From positions 1 through 9,165 of the forward strand of contig JAQGHJ010000453.1 in the NCBI GenBank assembly GCA_028288905.1: 9,165 nt of DNA. Reading direction: 5' to 3'. Made by a program: the position numbers and the translations under genes. Shown in pieces: positions 7,510 through 9,165 of the stretch; positions within the stretch are counted from its first letter, which is position 1; each line of letters begins with the position of its first letter. Under the pieces are notes generated by a model. That model worked only from the letters and a program-made list of their open reading frames with translations. It did no database searches and was not told the origin of the DNA. The DNA is from Phycisphaerales bacterium. GTDB lineage: Bacteria; Planctomycetota; Phycisphaerae; Tepidisphaerales; Tepidisphaeraceae.

Positions 7510-7819
7510 CGTCGCGTACTCGGCCGTCGGCCCCGCAGCAGGACATGCTCGGCAAGGCGGCCGCACACGGCTCGTCCGCCACCCTGTCCGGGAACGGGGC
7601 CGGGACGGGTTCGCCGATGGCGTGGCTCCGCACCAAGGAGGCGGCCGCACGGGTGGAGAAGGAAGGGCCCTCGCCGCCACCTCGCAGTTCCACGTTCCCC
7701 GTTGCGGGCCACCTGTCCGACCCCATAAAGTAGGGGGCCTCGAGCTCGCCGCACGTCCGACGGAGCCAGAACTGCGTATGGAACCGCTTCCGCCTATTTA
7801 TGCCGCCGCGAGCCGGCGC

Positions 7820-7834
7820 GGAGACGACGTCTCC
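7820..7834. promoter_or_regulatory. palindrome upstream of the rightward kinase, possible operator
   Basis: GGAGACG and CGTCTCC are perfect 7-bp inverted arms around a single central A, about 130 bp before the GTG of the PAS kinase. A dimeric regulator could bind it. No U-tract follows, so it is not a terminator. Chance occurrence cannot be excluded. Confidence 0.25.
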
Positions 7835-7952
7835 CGCATCGAGGCGTTTAGATATTTCCTTCGTTCACCATCGACGGCACCCCTCCGTAGGTTGATGACG
7901 CCGGCTGTTCCTGCTGGGAATCGGTGTCAGCAGCAAGCGGCTCGTGGCCAGT

Positions 7953-7957
7953 AAGGA
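7953..7957 (+). promoter_or_regulatory. ribosome binding site of the PAS histidine kinase
   Basis: AAGGA lies 7 nt before the GTG at 7965 and only one base before the in-frame GTG at 7959, so it selects 7965. Its first two bases are the last two of a TAA codon (7952-7954) that ends a 19-codon reading frame starting at the ATG at 7895. Confidence 0.55.
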
Positions 7958-7964
7958 CGTGCGC

Positions 7965-9165
7965 GTGACGGAAGTCGTTCCCGAGTTCACCGGGCAGGAC
8001 CGTTCGACGATCTCGGGCCGCGCGGCCCTGCAGGCCCGGCTGGCGGCGATCATCAACTCGTCCGACGACGGGATCGTCAGCAAGGACCTGAACGGCGTCG
8101 TGCAGAGCTGGAACGACGCGGCCGAGCGGATCTTCGGTTACAGGGCCGACGAGATCGTCGGCCGGTCGATCACGATCCTCATCCCGCCCGACCGTCAGCA
8201 CGAGGAGGCCATGATCCTCGCGCGGGTGCGCCGCGGCGAGCGGATCGACCACTTCCAGACGGTGCGGCAGCGGAAGGACGGGCGGCTGCTCCCCGTGTCG
8301 GTGACGATCTCCCCCGTGCACGACGGCGACGGCCGGGTGGTCGCGGCGTCGAAGATCATCCGCGATTTGTCGGCGACGTCCGAACTGGAGGGCCGGTTCC
8401 AAGCGATCATCGAGTCGTCGGACGACGCGATCGTCAGCAAGGACCTGAACGGTGTCGTCCGGAGCTGGAACCCCGGGGCCGAGCGGATCTTCGGGTACAC
8501 GGCGGCGGAGATGATCGGCCGGCCGATCGAGGTGATCTTCCCGCCGGACCGGAAGGACGAGGAGCCGCGGATCCTGGAGCGGCTGCGGCGCGGGGAGCGG
8601 GTGGACCACTTCGAGACGGTCCGCGTCCGCAAGGACGGGACGCCGATCGACGTGTCCGTCACGATCTCGCCGGTGCGCGGCCCGGCCGGCGAGGTCGTCG
8701 GGGCGTCGAAGATCGCCCGCGACGTCACGGCGTACAAGCAGCTCCTGCGGCAACGGGAGGAGCTGCTCGAGAGCGAGCAGCACGCCCGCCGCGAGGCCGA
8801 GCGCGTCGGCCGGGTGAAGGACGAGTTCCTCGCGACGCTGTCGCACGAGCTGCGGACGCCGCTGAACGCGATCCTCGGCTGGGCGCAGATCCTCCGCCGC
8901 GCGGCGGCGGAGGTCGGCGGCGAGCTGGCCGAGGGGCTGGAGGTGATCGAGCGGAACACGCGGTTGCAGACGCAGCTGATCGACGACCTGTTGGACATGA
9001 GCCGCATCACCGCGGGCAAGCTCCGTCTCGACGTGCAGCAGGTGGACCTCGGCGACGTGGTGAAGGCGGCGGTGGCGTCGGTGCGGCACTCGGCCGACGC
9101 GAAGGGGATCCGGCTCCAGGCCGTGCTCGACCCGCTGGCCGGGCCGGTCCGGGGCGACCCGAGCC
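7965..9165 (+). CDS. PAS-PAS sensor histidine kinase, 3' end beyond the window
   Basis: At least 400 residues are visible and the frame is open to the window edge. There are two PAS domains, at about residues 24-139 and 143-256. Both have the pattern SSDD-IVSKDLNGVV-SWN--AERIFGY and end in ASKI-RD. A helical linker at about 257-288 follows. HisKA carries DEFLATLSHELRTPLNAI with phosphoacceptor H294, and IDDLLDMSRITAGKL follows at 339-353. The edge cuts the gene at the start of the ATPase domain (RGDPS). There is no transmembrane segment or signal peptide in the visible part, so it is probably a cytoplasmic sensor. The frame has a stop at 7896 and no ATG before the PAS domain; the GTG at 7965 has a well-spaced AAGGA. 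It is transcribed away from the c-di-GMP operon, and whether they share a promoter region or a signal is unknown. A receiver after the ATPase is common in this family but cannot be seen here. Confidence 0.93.
   Translation, partial: MTEVVPEFTGQDRSTISGRAALQARLAAIINSSDDGIVSKDLNGVVQSWNDAAERIFGYRADEIVGRSITILIPPDRQHEEAMILARVRRGERIDHFQTVRQRKDGRLLPVSVTISPVHDGDGRVVAASKIIRDLSATSELEGRFQAIIESSDDAIVSKDLNGVVRSWNPGAERIFGYTAAEMIGRPIEVIFPPDRKDEEPRILERLRRGERVDHFETVRVRKDGTPIDVSVTISPVRGPAGEVVGASKIARDVTAYKQLLRQREELLESEQHARREAERVGRVKDEFLATLSHELRTPLNAILGWAQILRRAAAEVGGELAEGLEVIERNTRLQTQLIDDLLDMSRITAGKLRLDVQQVDLGDVVKAAVASVRHSADAKGIRLQAVLDPLAGPVRGDPS
8046..8720 (+). repeat. tandem duplication of a PAS-coding unit
   Basis: Two adjacent units start at 8046 and 8403, a period of 357 nt or 119 codons. 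By hand count about 71 of 106 aligned residues are identical, and the DNA is also clearly similar. This looks like in-gene duplication of one PAS domain followed by moderate divergence. Confidence 0.8.

Larger units (their letters stand above)
7123..7964. other. divergent intergenic region, about 840 bp
   Basis: This region separates the leftward operon from the rightward kinase gene and should hold both promoters, though I cannot place either with confidence. Contents include: a CTTGC/GCAAG inverted repeat (7154-7158 and 7166-7170) just upstream of the thioredoxin-like gene; the 10-mer AACGGGAATG at 7189-7198 and inverted at 7305-7314; a G-rich direct repeat at 7476-7509; a palindrome at 7820-7834; and an A/T-richer patch at about 7845-7865 that could be a promoter for the rightward gene. 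Open frames on both strands lack recognisable protein content. The best small candidate, 7545-7733 (+), is discussed as a finding. Confidence 0.6.

Noticed and set aside
7848..9089. 413-residue minus-strand open frame
   Set aside because: It is antisense to the PAS kinase. Its internal repetition only mirrors the PAS duplication, and its Arg/His/Leu/Pro composition is not protein-like.
1..9165. CRISPR array, tRNA, rRNA, insertion sequence or phage genes
   Set aside because: Reading both strands I found no regular repeat-spacer pattern, no tRNA-like cloverleaf, no transposase motifs and no terminal inverted repeats.

Overview
The window is high-GC bacterial DNA carrying signal-transduction genes. 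Codon third positions are strongly G/C, GTG starts are common, and the protein families suggest a planctomycete, probably a Gemmata relative. That assignment is inference from style and remembered family distribution, not from a marker gene. No rRNA, tRNA, CRISPR array, transposase or phage gene was seen.

Layout. Bases 1-312 hold no convincing gene and are the 3' flank of a minus-strand operon. Four genes run leftward from about 7122 to 313, in this transcription order: (1) a membrane-anchored thioredoxin-like protein of apparent RedB type with a CPC motif; (2) a 1333-residue hybrid histidine kinase with a His-rich multi-pass membrane domain, three PAS domains, HisKA, ATPase, two receivers and an HPt; (3) a receiver-HD-GYP protein, a predicted c-di-GMP phosphodiesterase; (4) a receiver-GGDEF protein, a predicted diguanylate cyclase with an intact inhibitory I-site. 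The three junctions are 13, 57 and 47 bp. The kinase's ribosome binding site shares bases with the stop codon of the thioredoxin-like gene, so those two genes look translationally coupled.

Bases 7123-7964 (about 840 bp) form a divergent intergenic region. It contains a direct repeat with G-quadruplex potential, several inverted repeats and, at most, weak small ORFs. From 7965 a rightward gene encodes a soluble PAS-PAS histidine kinase whose two PAS domains are recent-looking duplicates. It runs off the right edge in its ATPase domain.

How it may work (inference). A membrane-bound redox or metal-sensing pair, the CPC protein and the His-rich kinase, would feed phosphate through HisKA, receiver and HPt to two separate response regulators with opposite effects on c-di-GMP. 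That gives a self-contained sense, make and break circuit for the second messenger. The pairing of the thioredoxin-like protein with this membrane domain at the head of a c-di-GMP operon is the most interesting point here.
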